DNA from: Pedosphaera sp.
GTDB taxonomy: Bacteria; Verrucomicrobiota; Verrucomicrobiia; Limisphaerales; AAA164-E04
Direction: 5' to 3'
Assembly: GCA_002686885.1 (NCBI GenBank)
Contig: NYYT01000032.1
Coordinates: 4,746 to 38,949, forward strand
Length of the DNA: 34,204 nucleotides
The notes beneath the pieces were generated by a model, which saw nothing but the letters and a program-made list of their open reading frames with translations, searched no databases and was not told where the DNA came from. Below are positions 1 to 9,500 of the stretch, one piece after another; the first letter of the stretch is position 1, and the number at the start of each line of letters is the position of its first letter. A program made the translations under genes and the position numbers.

Positions 1-133
1 AACTTCGCAACCAATGGTTGAATAATAATTCTGATTGCAAAAAGGATCGTAGTTATCGCAAGCAATGTGCGGTAGGGAACCCTTGGTTCACAAATAGATT
101 TTTTCGTAGAAAACTGTTCCATATGATGATTTA

Positions 134-149
134 TAATAATATATTATTA
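134..149. repeat. 16-bp perfect AT palindrome
   Basis: TAATAATATATTATTA reads the same on both strands. It lies in an AT-rich stretch, so chance is a real possibility. It could also be a protein-binding or easily melted site. No gene start lies close enough to link it to control of a particular gene. Confidence 0.4.
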
Positions 150-674
150 CCAATATTAATAAAAACAAAAGACTTGCCCACTAAGCATCCTTAGGCGAGT
201 GGTCATTCAGGCTTGAGTGCATGTGGCTAACTTTTAGGATTGATGCCGTGCTCCATGACCCAACGGTCGTAGATAGGTCAGTAAGATTGATTTTCTCCAA
301 ACATGGAGTCCCATAAATGCAGTAATAATACAAACGGGTATTACCGGCGCCGATATTCATAAAAAATTTTGTATCTCCAATTGGTCAGTAAATGAGCGGA
401 GTTGCATCTTTATTTGTTTTCGTTTGCCAAATTTGGAACACAAATACCCTTACTAAGGGTAAATGGAAAGTCTTCCCGGAAATGCAAATGTGATACCGTC
501 CACACATTATATATACGCGTAAGAGTGCGTAAATATGACAAAAAACCACCCTTTGCATCCAAGCTGCAGGAGCCGCCATGGATTCAGACGCCTGACCAGA
601 CCGCGGCAAACGCATCGGTTCTTTGTTCAGCTCAGTGGAGAAAGCGCAGGATTACTTGAGCAGGCGATAAATGT

Positions 675-684
675 CCCCCCCCCC
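675..684. repeat. run of ten C residues
   Basis: Ten consecutive C bases follow T674 and are followed by A685. Such tracts can vary in length by slippage in replication or in sequencing. It sits outside any supported gene, so no phase-variable product can be named. Confidence 0.6.
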
Positions 685-811
685 ACCCGCCGAGACCGAT
701 GGAGGTCCATGTCAGCATTATAATCAGACGACTAGGCCGCTTGGTCCAGGCAACAAAAATCTTAACGGGCCACATCAAATTTCCCTGACGATTTGGGAAC
801 AATTTAGCGAC

Positions 812-847
812 AAAAAACCGCTCCTGAGTATCCAACAGCAGGAGCGG
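812..847 (-). terminator. intrinsic terminator of the gene ending at 1027
   Basis: Read on the minus strand, arms CCGCTCCTG and CAGGAGCGG (839-847 and 818-826) pair perfectly over 9 bp around a 12-nt loop. Six T residues follow directly (812-817). It lies about 180 nt past the stop of the minus-strand gene at 1027. The loop and flanks are nearly identical to the terminator at 5636-5673. Confidence 0.85.
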
Positions 848-1026
848 GTGTCGGTGTCAGAGTCTTCTCAGACCGTGGAAAACGCAATAGTTGGTAAGTC
901 ACTTTTCGAATAATTCATGAAGTTTTTGTCAGCTCAGCAATCCGGTTGCTTTTGCCGTTCGAAACCCGCAGCTCCAACGTTTGAATTTGTTCAAAGGGCC
1001 ATCAGAAGCAGCAGTGCACTTTTTCT

Positions 1027-2913
1027 TCAATCAAACTTACGCGTCTCATCAGCCCGTGCGTTTTCATATTCCTGCTGATGTCTTTGTTTGCTCGTTCCTT
1101 CAGGAACAACTGCCACTAGCTGGCAAACTTCAATATCTCCTGGTCGAATGATTGCTTTGCCCTTGGTTACTTCGAAAGGGAGGTCTTCTATTCCGTTTGG
1201 CGTAATGGAGTAAACATCTTTCGCTGTGATCCAGGAAGGCAGCTCGACGCTTATCCTAACGTCGCGCTGCTTTCGAAAAGGATACGACTGATCGTCGATT
1301 TCATAGTCCTGATTAGTAATGAAAAGGAACAATGCTTCTGGAGAAGCAAGCGTTGCAACGTCCAACTTGGGCGGGCTTTCCGTCTTCAGCCGAATTGGGT
1401 CAGCTCGCAACAAGTCGCCTCGAATACAACGCATGACGCGCCCCCAATGCGCCATGGCCGCAACGGCGTCTGGATAGTCATCCGCTGCCTTTATCGACCA
1501 GTTGAACCAAAGAATCCCTTTGGCTCCCCGACCCAGGTTTAACATCAACTGAGCCGCTAGTTCCCCAGGTGTTGGCACATAGCGTTTAGGCCGCTCGTCC
1601 CAGTCTGCGATTCCTTGCGACCAGACCCAAATCGGTTTCGGTTCGGAAGCTTCCTTCAAGTCACGCGTATAATAGCCCGTTTCCTCTAGCCGGGTGCCAT
1701 ACTTGTGCGGCCACTTACTACTAGTCGGCGCCCCGACGCAATAATGGTCCATACATGGAATATCTGGTATCGAAGCATATTCGAAGAATTTCACATTGCG
1801 GCACAGCGTGATCATAGTGGGAATGGTCCGATTGATGCTTTTTGTCGACTCGTCCGCGAAGAGCATGGTAGATGGCAACCTTACCCAATCCGGTTCATCC
1901 TGAAGCATCCAGCAAATAACGCCAGGCTTCGAACCTAGGTCCTTCATCATGGCCTTGTTTCGGCCCGCGCCATTAGGAACGATAGTGCGGAAGCCATAGC
2001 GGGGAATGTGTTTCGCATAATACGAATCATTGGAACTACCTCCCTGCACAATTGTATCGATATGAACTCTGCGTTGCATCGCAAACGTATCGGGAGTGCC
2101 CGTCCATAGGCCAATCGGAAATCTGTCTGGGTGAGCCCTTCGATGAGCGTAAACGTAGCGTTGTTTTCCATCTTGCTCCAGTTGCACTCTGAGAATTACC
2201 AATGCGGAAGGATCTAATGGTTTGTCCAATGTGAGTTCTCCGATCGCGTGAGTGGATCCTTTCCCTGCATGCTTTTTCCAATTAACACGATCGGAGGAGT
2301 GGCCTACAACTTCCGCCGATAGAACGCCAACATCATCTTCGCCAACATATCGGAAGTGAAATAATATCTTGCGAAGATCTTCGGTAAGGATGATTGATGA
2401 GATGCGAGCTTTGTCCGTTTCCAGAGCCGAGCTTGCGCGAACGGCCGGTGTCCAAGTGCGATCCATCAACGTCACCTCTATGGGTTTGCCTTCCGAGAAC
2501 AGTTCACTTACAGCGTTGACTTCAAGAACGGTCATTTGACTAGGGGCCAATTGACGATCCATGTATCGATGCCAAGCCACAAAGCGGCCTAAAAGCCAAT
2601 GAGACTCGTCTTTACCGTTTAATTGATAGTACGTTAGACTGACTGGCTTTTGCGTGATGTTCTTAACATACACATGGATCAGTCCGCCGCGATTGGGGGT
2701 ATCTTGTTCGACTTCATGCAGCGCTTTAGATTCCCAACTGGCGGCTCGATACTCAATCTTTTCAATACGTAATCTGGCGTCTTTGACTTTGACAACGCTC
2801 GCGCCCTTCTGCAGTGTCTGAGCAAAACTTTCCCAGCCCACTATGGCTAGCGACAATGACAGCAGGAATTGAAACGACAATCGGCAACGAACAGAAATTA
2901 GAATTGGATTCAT
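1027..2913 (-). CDS. secreted glycosidase-like protein (TIM-barrel type)
   Basis: A 628-residue protein with a clear signal peptide: a basic start, a hydrophobic run near residues 12-26 and a likely cut after FAQ at about 32. Residues 40-260 look like beta-sandwich domains. From about 265 the pattern fits a barrel hydrolase: GLW at 268-270, QDEPDW at 338-343, MDHY at 388-391, IWVWSQG at 428-434, then a PTPGEL segment and a WFNW strand. In clan GH-A enzymes the acidic residue before Pro in such a DEP motif is usually the proton donor, so E340 is a candidate; this is inference. The same motif series occurs in the gene at 12158, so the two appear to be distant relatives. The stop is followed about 180 nt on by a strong terminator. 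Family and substrate are unknown; coding status is certain. Confidence 0.8.
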   Translation of the reverse strand: MNPILISVRCRLSFQFLLSLSLAIVGWESFAQTLQKGASVVKVKDARLRIEKIEYRAASWESKALHEVEQDTPNRGGLIHVYVKNITQKPVSLTYYQLNGKDESHWLLGRFVAWHRYMDRQLAPSQMTVLEVNAVSELFSEGKPIEVTLMDRTWTPAVRASSALETDKARISSIILTEDLRKILFHFRYVGEDDVGVLSAEVVGHSSDRVNWKKHAGKGSTHAIGELTLDKPLDPSALVILRVQLEQDGKQRYVYAHRRAHPDRFPIGLWTGTPDTFAMQRRVHIDTIVQGGSSNDSYYAKHIPRYGFRTIVPNGAGRNKAMMKDLGSKPGVICWMLQDEPDWVRLPSTMLFADESTKSINRTIPTMITLCRNVKFFEYASIPDIPCMDHYCVGAPTSSKWPHKYGTRLEETGYYTRDLKEASEPKPIWVWSQGIADWDERPKRYVPTPGELAAQLMLNLGRGAKGILWFNWSIKAADDYPDAVAAMAHWGRVMRCIRGDLLRADPIRLKTESPPKLDVATLASPEALFLFITNQDYEIDDQSYPFRKQRDVRISVELPSWITAKDVYSITPNGIEDLPFEVTKGKAIIRPGDIEVCQLVAVVPEGTSKQRHQQEYENARADETRKFD

Positions 2914-3394
2914 AGACTGTTTTTTCTAGTAAAGTAGCGCTAATGAGTGTTTCGGTTGCAGGCGATTTCTGTGCGTCGAAATCACCTTCACCTCACGGCG
3001 AGCACATAATCTCATTGTAACAAGAACTCCCCTTAACGCAACCCAAAGCGACCTCCTAGTGTCTCATGTTGGCAACTCAAGCATAGCGAAAAAGGACAAT
3101 CCAGGCCTAGTATGCGTATAGCTTCACCATGCAAGGATTACAAAAAACTGTCCCAACCGATGTTTGAAAGCCTTTCATCACATAGTTTGGCGCATATGGG
3201 TTCTTGTTCCACACCTACATACACGCCACAGAATTCCGGATCACTCCAAGATACACTCTACAGGTCACCATTAACTAACCCATTGTTTCACATTCAACTC
3301 CGGGGAAAAGATTAGACGGCTATGCCAAAGAGTTTTCAAAGATGCAGTTTCGACTCTACAACACGCGCCTGTAAGCACATCGATTTTATTTCTG
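2914..3394. other. intergenic region between two minus-strand genes
   Basis: About 480 nt without a supported gene. A 67-codon plus-strand frame at 3112-3315 has no recognisable features. The stretch should contain the promoter of the glycosidase-like gene starting at 2913. I see a small inverted repeat at 2964-2983 but no clear -35/-10 pair. No T-tailed hairpin is visible behind the gene that stops at 3395. Confidence 0.55.
2964..2983. promoter_or_regulatory. inverted repeat, possible operator
   Basis: GATTTC and GAAATC are perfect complements separated by 8 nt. The site lies 51-70 nt upstream of the start codon at 2913, a position usual for repressor or activator sites. A 6-bp repeat can occur by chance, so the regulatory role is only a suggestion. 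Confidence 0.25.
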
Positions 3395-5599
3395 CTAATC
3401 GCTTTTGTCACTAGAGTGATCGAAACCACGAATGAATCCGTGGGCTCGACCTAAGTAATAGGATAACAAATATGCTGTTGCTGGTCGCAGCTGGGTTCCA
3501 TCTGCGTCAAACCGAAGTTGCCAAACATCATCTTCCAAGTAGGTTGATGCTTGTTCATCTCTAGCAAATGCGTAGCCTCCTATTCTATGCCCTTTGCCGA
3601 TTGCTTTACCTGGTTCTCTTGTATGCGGAAACAATGATACCATATCAATTCTATGGGCGTTCGATATCGGCCAGTCGATTAGGTCTAAAGGCCAGCGGAT
3701 GAGTGTATCAAGAGCATCTTCTAACCAAGGCCCGGTAGGTGATAAGTCTACTACACCCCAATGATCTTCTCGCTTTTGATTTAAACAACCTGCTGCATAT
3801 ACAAAATTGAAAAATGGATTTCTTTCATATTGCTCAACTCTCCAGTGGTAGAAAGCCCCTAGCTGATAGTTGTTCAAAATCGACTCATCCCTCTCATAGC
3901 GAAGCAGGTGATAATAATTTAAAAACGACATATCGTCATCACCTTGGTGAAATGAACCTGGACCACTTATGACTTGAGGCTGAGTCATTCCATTTAAAGC
4001 AAACCCGTGGTTTTTTATCAAATTTTCATATTGATCCCTATATTTCAAATCATTTGTTATATGATGAGCAATCAATAAAAAGGTCAACATGCTCCAGGAA
4101 TTTAGGCCGCGTTCCTCCCAGTTTTCTGGATTAAGATTCAGTTCCTCAGGAGAGAGTCCTGACCACCGTGTTGCTTGATTATCGTGATCGACAAGTTGCA
4201 AATCATGATGCAAAAGGTGGTCAATAATTCGACGTATGACTGCGCGCACTTGTTCTTTTTCTTCGCTGGTTTCACAAATATGATCAAAATAGATGGAATA
4301 ACCAAAAAAATGCCCAATTAGCTCATCTGCACTAACATCGCTTTTCCAATACCATTTTCCGGTTTTATCTACTGGCCAACGCGGATCAATGACTTTCCAA
4401 AGCTTATCTTCTTTGGATCGAATGCGACGATCACGCTCTGGACTATCTTTTAAGTTTGGATTTGGTCCCTCTGTTGGGAGCACTGTGCGAGCAATTAATC
4501 CAAAAGGACCGGGATTTGACCCTCCTTGAGTTACTTCACTGAGAAAGCTAAGAGCTCGAAATGTTCTTTTCGCTCGTTCTTTGTATACAGGTTTTCTGGT
4601 AACCTCATAAGCCAAACTCATAGCTCCGAGATAAAGACCGTTAAAAAATCCATCATTATCTGAAGATTGTGCCACTGCTGTTTTCTTATTGCCTGGCTCC
4701 TTCAGGAGAACCGGAGAAACATAGCTAAACTCTGTTCGAAGGTGGTAACGCTCGATTTCTTCCTCATAATAACGTGCTTTTTCTTGAAGACTAAGGGAGC
4801 AATACTCGATTTGCGAAACCCCTCCTTGCGTTGCAAACCAAATTTTCCCGTCTTTGCCACACGCAATCTCATTAATGTGGTTATGAATGAGCCAACGTTT
4901 TCCATGTCGAAATTCCCATTGCTTCCGAAAATACCTTATAGCTCCATTAGTGGTGCCAAACCAAACCCCATTTGTGGTAGCAGCCATACAGGTGAAGTCA
5001 TTGAAGGGCAGACCATCCGTCGCTGTAAATAATTCCCATTGGTCACCTTTTATTTGGTGCCCTACTCCTTGAGGGCAAGCAAACCATAGCTGCCCAGCTG
5101 GATCGTAACTAGTTGCGCGAATATCTATCGGCGCCCACCGAATGGAATTTTGCCGAGGCAACATAAGTTTCCAATCACCGTCGCTTAAACTAAAAAGCCC
5201 ATTTTCACCCGCTATCACGACTTCCGAGCCAAGCCGTGCGACCTGTCGGATTTTTCCTACCTTGAGGATATTTGGTAGAGAAAATTCATCTATCTCTTGA
5301 GTGGCTTCAAACCACCGGGACCCACCTGTTTCCTCTACCCAGCCATTATCTTTAAGAACAAAGAATGTCTCGGCAGCGTAAACGTGAGGGATTCCTTCGT
5401 TATCACAAACAATCTTCTCGATATTACCTGGGGGTAGTCCGTCTTTATTTGTATAACCTCGATGAACCTGATGCGGGTAACGTTCTGCAGAAAATTGCTG
5501 CCCCGTCGCTAAGGGCTGCCAAAATAAAATTTCGACCAAGAAAATCACGAAACGTTGTAAGGTCGCCTTCCTTGGATTCTTCTCCTTTTTGAGTCCCAT
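3395..5599 (-). CDS. secreted beta-propeller plus alpha-toroid fusion protein
   Basis: I choose the ATG at 5599 (734 residues). It gives a classic export signal, MGLKKEKNPRK followed by a hydrophobic stretch ending near ATGQQ. A GTG start 36 nt upstream would touch the T-tract of the preceding terminator. Residues about 20-300 carry repeats like the two-component-regulator propeller: NKDGLPPGNI, ATDGLPFNDF, VWFGTTNGA, IWFATQGGV. After about 320 the sequence becomes helical and rich in Trp and Tyr, with SSDNDGFFNG, YHLLRYERDE and a long array of helices, like the (alpha/alpha)6 toroids of polysaccharide lyases and glycosidases. This half is inferred from pattern only. The base composition is markedly AT-rich. 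Function is unknown; a secreted carbohydrate-active or carbohydrate-sensing protein is the best guess. Confidence 0.75.
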   Translation of the reverse strand: MGLKKEKNPRKATLQRFVIFLVEILFWQPLATGQQFSAERYPHQVHRGYTNKDGLPPGNIEKIVCDNEGIPHVYAAETFFVLKDNGWVEETGGSRWFEATQEIDEFSLPNILKVGKIRQVARLGSEVVIAGENGLFSLSDGDWKLMLPRQNSIRWAPIDIRATSYDPAGQLWFACPQGVGHQIKGDQWELFTATDGLPFNDFTCMAATTNGVWFGTTNGAIRYFRKQWEFRHGKRWLIHNHINEIACGKDGKIWFATQGGVSQIEYCSLSLQEKARYYEEEIERYHLRTEFSYVSPVLLKEPGNKKTAVAQSSDNDGFFNGLYLGAMSLAYEVTRKPVYKERAKRTFRALSFLSEVTQGGSNPGPFGLIARTVLPTEGPNPNLKDSPERDRRIRSKEDKLWKVIDPRWPVDKTGKWYWKSDVSADELIGHFFGYSIYFDHICETSEEKEQVRAVIRRIIDHLLHHDLQLVDHDNQATRWSGLSPEELNLNPENWEERGLNSWSMLTFLLIAHHITNDLKYRDQYENLIKNHGFALNGMTQPQVISGPGSFHQGDDDMSFLNYYHLLRYERDESILNNYQLGAFYHWRVEQYERNPFFNFVYAAGCLNQKREDHWGVVDLSPTGPWLEDALDTLIRWPLDLIDWPISNAHRIDMVSLFPHTREPGKAIGKGHRIGGYAFARDEQASTYLEDDVWQLRFDADGTQLRPATAYLLSYYLGRAHGFIRGFDHSSDKSD

Positions 5600-5635
5600 A
5601 TCCCATATACGCCACACAACACCTAATCCCGCCAC

Positions 5636-5673
5636 AAAAAACCCGCCCCTGAGTATCCAACAGCAGGAGCGGG
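5636..5673 (-). terminator. intrinsic terminator of the prepilin-like gene
   Basis: On the minus strand, arms CCCGCTCCTG and CAGGGGCGGG (5664-5673 and 5642-5651) surround the same 12-nt loop as the copy at 812-847, and six T residues follow. The one non-Watson-Crick position (5647 with 5668) becomes a G-U pair only in the minus-strand RNA, which supports this orientation. It lies about 94 nt past the stop at 5767. Confidence 0.85.
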
Positions 5674-5766
5674 TATCGGTGGTCTAATTAGGGCAATATT
5701 CTGAGAATGAAGAAACCTTGAGGTGTGGAACTATGATCTTAGGTGAACAGCCAAGAAACTTCGAAA

Positions 5767-6474
5767 CTATTCCTCTAGGGGCGAGGGAGCGTTTCGCCAC
5801 TGATCCGCCACTGCCCAAAGATTTTCCGGACTCAAGGACTCACCATATTTCAACAAGCGGACACTTCCATCTGCAAAGGCAAAATTGGAACCACCATCAC
5901 GCGATTCAGAACCAGATGTATTGTGTTTATTTTGATCGATCGCATCCACATCATTTCCCTCTCCCTGATAAAAATCCATATGCACATCGTATCTCCCCTG
6001 TTTCTTTTCGCCGAACATGATGGTTTCAGATGGAAAACGAATATTGGATAATTTCATGGGTTTAGATCCTGTCCACTCTCTAAACTCTTCAAATTCCTTT
6101 TTAGAAAGGGTTACCGCAAAGAAATCATTAAATCCGTTGATGATGTAACTTCTTTTTTGAGATTCATCAGCTTTGAATCGATCTGAAGGACATATGACAA
6201 CCTCTGGTGCGTTGTGATAAGGAATAAGAGCGCTGATCCAGTTGGGCCCTCCAGAAATTCTGGGTGGAATTTTGTCGTCGAAGTCGTCAGCATACATCCG
6301 TAGTGCTAAATTAATTTGTCTCAGATTACTGTTACATTTGATCTGTTTCGCTTTCCCCTTGGCTTTGGACAATGCCGGAAGAAGCATTCCTGCTAGAATG
6401 GCAATTATGGCAATCACCACCAACAGCTCAATGAGAGTGAAGGCGCGCATTTGGCTTTTCTGAAGCATTTTCAT
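5767..6474 (-). CDS. type II secretion-like prepilin (pseudopilin)
   Basis: A 235-residue protein with the class III signal [12 protein letters not shown] and a hydrophobic helix continuing through [14 protein letters not shown]. Prepilin peptidase would cut before the Phe; the -1 residue is Ala rather than the usual Gly. The C-terminal part has a His (KHNTSG), then [15 protein letters not shown], an extended form of the H-X9-DG signature found in many PVC pseudopilins. Members occur in large numbers per genome, and whether each builds a pilus or secretion pseudopilus is not known. Starts at codons 1, 3 and 9 are all possible. It follows the CotH-domain gene by 106 nt on the same strand, so the two may be co-transcribed, and a strong terminator ends the unit. 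Confidence 0.9.
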   Translation of the reverse strand: MKMLQKSQMRAFTLIELLVVIAIIAILAGMLLPALSKAKGKAKQIKCNSNLRQINLALRMYADDFDDKIPPRISGGPNWISALIPYHNAPEVVICPSDRFKADESQKRSYIINGFNDFFAVTLSKKEFEEFREWTGSKPMKLSNIRFPSETIMFGEKKQGRYDVHMDFYQGEGNDVDAIDQNKHNTSGSESRDGGSNFAFADGSVRLLKYGESLSPENLWAVADQWRNAPSPLEE

Positions 6475-6580
6475 GTTATTTAATTTAGATTATCGGCCAT
6501 TCCTTCTATAGATCGCCCGAAGGTCAATCCTGCCGAATTTTCTTGGAAAGTCTTTACCGATGCCAGGCTGATCTGAACCT

Positions 6581-9500
6581 TCAGTCGACCGCACTTACTG
6601 ATAGATTGCAATGACCCCACCGGCCATCGAAGCTGAGTTCGTGGATGTGTCCATCACGCCCCCGGTAGACATAATAACGGCCGGAGGTCCAGCTGGAGAT
6701 CAGCCCCGCCGGTTCACCTTCCGCAGGTGGAGCCCCTGCCAATTTTGTCAGATCAGTCAATCTCCATTGTCCCTTTCCTGAATCGGTCCCGGTCGGTTCG
6801 ATCCAATGCGCCTCTTGAAGGTGACCAATCTCATCTACATAGCTCAAAAAGTGCTCATCACCTGAAGCGTCAGAAAGAGCAATCGGATTACTGGCGGCTG
6901 CGGTGTTTGGTTCTCCGATCAATTCCAAGGCCTGAAAGCGATGTTGAGCCTCCGTCCCCTGCATCAATCCATCGCATGATCCAGAGTATTCCCGATAGCC
7001 TCTACCGTTGTCCCAATGAAAGATAAACGGTTCACGCAAAGGCCAATTGGAAATGGGCCGAAAGATGATCCGCCAGGTTCCACCGGCATCTGATCCCACA
7101 GGCTGGCCTATACACGGTACTCTTTGAGTTAATCGGTGCGTCCAAGGGCGTCGTCCTTCCTGGACGGCCTCCCAAGGCACCGTTTGAACGCAAGGAACAT
7201 TGAACATGGTTCGATAGGCGACATAGAGGCCGGATGATGCTGCTGTGATGGTCACGTCACTGGCAGGTCGAGGGCTAGTCGGCAACGGATGAGATCGCCA
7301 AACACCGTTGGATTCAAGCCACAACTCCCAGGGTCTTGAGTTCTCATCGACATAAGCAATACGAAGGGTCCCCTTGGCCACCACTGCGGTTGGGTCACTA
7401 CTCGCAATCGGAAGCTGAAGCTGAGCAGTAAGGTCCTTCTTGTTCCAAAGCCCCCCTTCCGTTGACGCGGAAAGTTCATGAAGGTGACCGGCCTGGCCAC
7501 GATAAAGGATCCGTCGACCTCCTGGTTCCAACGAATAGACGAAAGGCCGTCCCGCCGCCAATGGAAAGGTCCCCTCAACGCGAATCACCGATTGAGTCCA
7601 ATCATCAACATCGGCGCTGGAAGCAAGTTCCCCCAATCGTCCATCTGCCCGGCGAAAAACCACGTAGCGTTTGCCATCCTTCCCTTCGATCATGCCCAGA
7701 CGAGAGTTGCTGCCGGGAGTATTCCGAAAAGAAAAGTACTCATTGGTGTGCTTCTCGAAGTAGGCCGGACAATTCCGGGCAAACAATTCCACTTGTCGGA
7801 TTTGCTCATGCCACCGATCTAGGCCTTGCCCACGATTCCTGTATTCCACCGCTAAGTCTTCAGCAATTGCATCCCGGTGACGGTGGACATGGCGAAGAAT
7901 ATTCTCGGTAGAAAGTGGACCTTCTAAATACTGTCGAACGGCCCGTCGGTAATATGCAACGTATTCGGGGTTATCCAATGCCGCAAGAAAGATCAATCGA
8001 ATCAAACTACCCCCATACCCGCCACCGCTATCCATGAACGCATAGGGGTCCATATCGATTCCGTAATGCGCGTCTCCAAATCCAGGGTGACGATAACCAA
8101 GCCCCCATTCCGCGTCCCAGCATAGGAAAATCCACTTTCCGTCAGGCACTCGCCGCGCGGCATACCAATTATTATTGGGCCAATCAAAATTCAGCAAACA
8201 CATGTTCACTGCCATGTAGGCCGTGAGATTCTCGAGATCTACCCGCCTGGCGAGCTCCTCGTAGTTCGCATCGTCTGAAAAATCATTCGATGACACAAAC
8301 TCCCTTAGCTCATCCCAGCCCTCCCGAGTTCCGCTCAGAATGGTTTCCCCGGTCTTAATGACGTCATATTCTCCCGGACCAAGGTGCGAGGCCAGAAACT
8401 CCTCATCGAGACGCTCGGTGATATTGTAGACCCCTCGATGTTCTGAGTTGATCATCAACACGGCCCAGGAACCTTTCGCCGCCAGCCCTCCCATATCTGC
8501 ATGGACATCGCGCACCACCTGGTCGCGAATGCTCGAACCGTGAGTCGCCTTGTCGTTGGCGCTGGCTCGGAGCACCAATTTATCAAAGTCTTCAACTTCT
8601 GCTTGAGGAATGATGGAACCTCCTAACCGGCCATCCCCATAGCGTTTTCGAAAGTAGGCTCTATAGGACTTTTTCGTCTGCAGGCCGCCTCCCCTCGACG
8701 AACCACCATGAAGTCGAAGACCGAATCCCGTCATCAAAACACGCTTACCGGAATCATCGAAATACTCCAGGAAACCAGGACGTTCACCAGCATGACCAAA
8801 GACATTCGGCCGAAGGTGGACATCATGAAAGTTGGGGGTCGTCATCGAAATCGCAAGGACCGGCAACTCAGGTCGCTCCCCGACGAGGAAAGTTCCGGAT
8901 TCGATTTCGCTACACCGTTCCTTCCCATCAAAAATCGCCGCTCGGAGTAGCACCGTCTTTGTAAGTTGGATCGGTCTTTGATAAACCGCGCTCTGCTCGC
9001 TCGGTTCCGTTCCATCGAGTGTATATCGAATGACCTTCCCTGCTGGCAGGATGGCACGAGCGACCACGCTAATTTCATCGTCGAACACTCCAGGCGCAGG
9101 ATTAAACCATGGCGCATCGAGTGGTTTCGTTTGCAGCCGGCCAACGCCATTTGCAATTCCAGGAGTGGCATTTAAAAAATATCTCCACTCGTTATGATTA
9201 ACCGATGATCGTCCCATGGATTGGTCGGCTATCTGTTTCGGATAAAGCATCTGATCAGCGATCATTCCACCAGGCGCCACAAGAAACAACGTGCCCCCAC
9301 CCTTCTCGAGGGTGAAGTTGACGTGTGAGACCATCGGCAACAAGGCCAGTTTCGGGTGACAGGATAGATCGGAACTGGTTGCACTGATGTTCAGTCCGAC
9401 AACGGCCAGCACATTTTTTCCGGCCTGCAGCAGCCCAGCATGGGCAGACAAATCAAATCGCTCCGGAATCCCGGCGTCATGCCCCCCCCGAGAAACAGCA

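Larger units (their letters stand above)
1..1026. other. intergenic region, AT-rich, no convincing gene
   Basis: No open frame here has a recognisable product, a signal peptide or a good ribosome binding site. The short frames overlap each other on both strands. The region holds a 16-bp AT palindrome, a run of ten C residues and the minus-strand terminator of the gene to its right. It is clearly AT-richer than the right half of the window. Confidence 0.6.

Noticed and set aside
181-360. A 59-codon minus-strand frame starting at ATG 360, with another frame nearby reading YDRWVMEHGINPKS
   Set aside because: No ribosome binding site, no signal or known motif, and two competing frames over the same bases. 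Too short to support a gene or a remnant.
943-982. A TTCGAAA followed by CCCGCAGCTCCA resembling a tRNA 3' end, which might be a second att copy
   Set aside because: The T stem does not pair and there is no anticodon arm before it. It does not match the fragment at 10999-11055.
3112-3315. 67-codon plus-strand frame in the intergenic region
   Set aside because: Low-complexity Ser/Thr/Pro-rich reading with no family features, and no ribosome binding site.
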